From Methylorubrum extorquens (GTDB lineage: Bacteria; Pseudomonadota; Alphaproteobacteria; Rhizobiales; Beijerinckiaceae): a stretch of 5,883 nucleotides of DNA. The position numbers were made by a program, and so were the translations under genes. This document shows positions 5,124 through 5,883 of this stretch, piece after piece. Location of the stretch: assembly GCA_019695455.1 (NCBI GenBank), contig JAEUAC010000063.1:1-5883 (forward strand), read 5' to 3'. Positions within the stretch are counted from its first letter, which is position 1. Each line of letters begins with the position of its first letter. Below the pieces are notes generated by a model, which was given only the letters and a program-made list of their open reading frames with translations, was not told the DNA's origin and did no database searches.

Positions 5124-5883
5124 ATGAAGCTGGTGCGTTGGGGACAGGCGGGCCACGAGAAGCCGGGCCTCGTCGATGCGAAGGGCAGGGTCCGCGACCT
5201 GTCGGGCACGATCGCCGACATCGACGCCGAGGCCCTGTCCTCCGGGTTCTCCGCCCTGAAGGGGATCGACCCGGAGACCCTGCCGGAGGTTCCGGCCGGC
5301 ACCCGCTTCGGGCCCCCGGTGGCCCGCGTCGGCCATTTCATCGCGATCGGCCTCAACTACGCCGACCACGCGGCCGAGACCGGCGCCGAGATCCCGAAGG
5401 AGCCGATCGTCTTCTCGAAGGCGCCCTCCTGCATCGTCGGGCCGAACGACGACGTCATCATCCCGAAGGCCTCGGTGAAGACCGACTGGGAGGTCGAGAT
5501 CGCCATCGTTATCGGCAAGCGCGCGCTCTACGTCGAGAAGGCCGACGCCATGGCCCACGTCGCGGGCTTCTGCGTCTGCAACGACGTGTCCGAGCGCGAA
5601 TTCCAGACGGAGCGCGGCGGCACCTGGATGAAGGGCAAGGGCTGCCCCACCTTCGGGCCGCTCGGGCCCTGGCTCGTCACGCCCGACGAGATCCCGGACG
5701 TGCAGAACCTCTCCATGTGGCTCGACGTCGACGGCCAGCGCATGCAGACGGGCTCGACGAAGACCATGATCTTCGACTGCGCCCACATCGTCTCCTACGT
5801 GTCGCAGTTCATGCAGCTCGAGCCGGGCGACGTCATCACGACCGGCACGCCCCCGGGCGTCGGGCTCGGCATGAAGCCGCCGC
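5124..5883 (+). CDS. Fumarylacetoacetate hydrolase (FAH) superfamily enzyme, C-terminus outside window
   Basis: The first 253 codons of a FAH-fold enzyme, open to the right edge; relatives are about 280 residues, so only a short tail is missing. These enzymes hydrolyse or decarboxylate 2-oxo or beta-diketo acids, usually in aromatic or sugar-acid breakdown, with a bound Mg2+ or Mn2+. The N-terminus MKLVRWGQAGHEKPGLVDAK is typical of the bacterial subgroup annotated as ureidoglycolate lyase or 2,4-diketo-3-deoxy-L-fuconate hydrolase. GLNYADHAAE (76-85) gives the His82-Glu85 pair. DWEVEIAIVIG (121-131) supplies metal ligands Glu123 and Glu125, and CNDVSERE (152-159) the third, Asp154. WMKGKG (168-173) holds the active-site lysine, and TTGTPPGVG (239-247) is the conserved late loop. 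The start is set by GGGAGGAG about nine bases before the ATG. No neighbouring pathway gene identifies the substrate, so annotation should stay at family level. Confidence 0.94.
   Translation, partial: MKLVRWGQAGHEKPGLVDAKGRVRDLSGTIADIDAEALSSGFSALKGIDPETLPEVPAGTRFGPPVARVGHFIAIGLNYADHAAETGAEIPKEPIVFSKAPSCIVGPNDDVIIPKASVKTDWEVEIAIVIGKRALYVEKADAMAHVAGFCVCNDVSEREFQTERGGTWMKGKGCPTFGPLGPWLVTPDEIPDVQNLSMWLDVDGQRMQTGSTKTMIFDCAHIVSYVSQFMQLEPGDVITTGTPPGVGLGMKPP

Noticed and set aside
4875..5786. Upstream extension of the FadL-type frame to 5786, overlapping the FAH gene on the opposite strand
   Set aside because: The signal peptide and ribosome binding site place the true start at 4874. The extension is antisense to a well-supported FAH gene and has a composition unlike a real protein.

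Overview
The window is high-GC DNA with strong G/C preference at third codon positions. The gene content is typical of an alphaproteobacterium of the Hyphomicrobiales: a class I polyhydroxyalkanoate (PHA) synthase near a class I/II aminotransferase, plus a FadL-type porin. Methylobacterium or a close relative is my best guess. This rests on family resemblance and composition recalled from memory, not on a database search.

Layout, left to right. (1) 1-506, minus strand: the N-terminal part of a PLP-dependent aminotransferase that runs off the left edge. (2) 657-1259, plus: a small class I SAM-dependent methyltransferase, divergent from the aminotransferase, with noticeably looser codon use than its neighbours. 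(3) 1270-1623, minus: a short predicted lipoprotein of unknown function, convergent with the methyltransferase (10 bp gap). (4) 1739-3541, plus: phaC, a complete class I PHA synthase with an intact Cys-Asp-His triad, divergent from the lipoprotein gene across a 115 bp gap that holds a perfect 16 bp palindrome. (5) 3546-3571: a perfect GC-rich hairpin, probably a shared terminator. (6) 3585-4874, minus: an OmpP1/FadL-family outer-membrane transporter with a signal peptide, convergent with phaC. (7) 5124-5883, plus: a fumarylacetoacetate hydrolase (FAH) superfamily enzyme, truncated by the right edge and divergent from the fadL-like gene across a 249 bp gap with several short inverted repeats.

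Strand alternates at every gene, so no operon is visible and each gene probably has its own promoter. Metabolically, phaC (carbon storage from hydroxyacyl-CoA) and the FadL-type porin (uptake of long-chain fatty acids or other hydrophobic compounds) could be linked through acyl-CoA metabolism, but adjacency alone does not show this. The aminotransferase, methyltransferase and FAH enzyme have no evident functional tie to them.

I see no mobile element, CRISPR array, RNA gene, toxin-antitoxin pair or defence system. This looks like ordinary chromosomal core DNA with one possible accessory gene (the methyltransferase). The most checkable leads are the palindrome between phaC and the lipoprotein gene, the uncharacterised lipoprotein itself, and the codon-use outlier.
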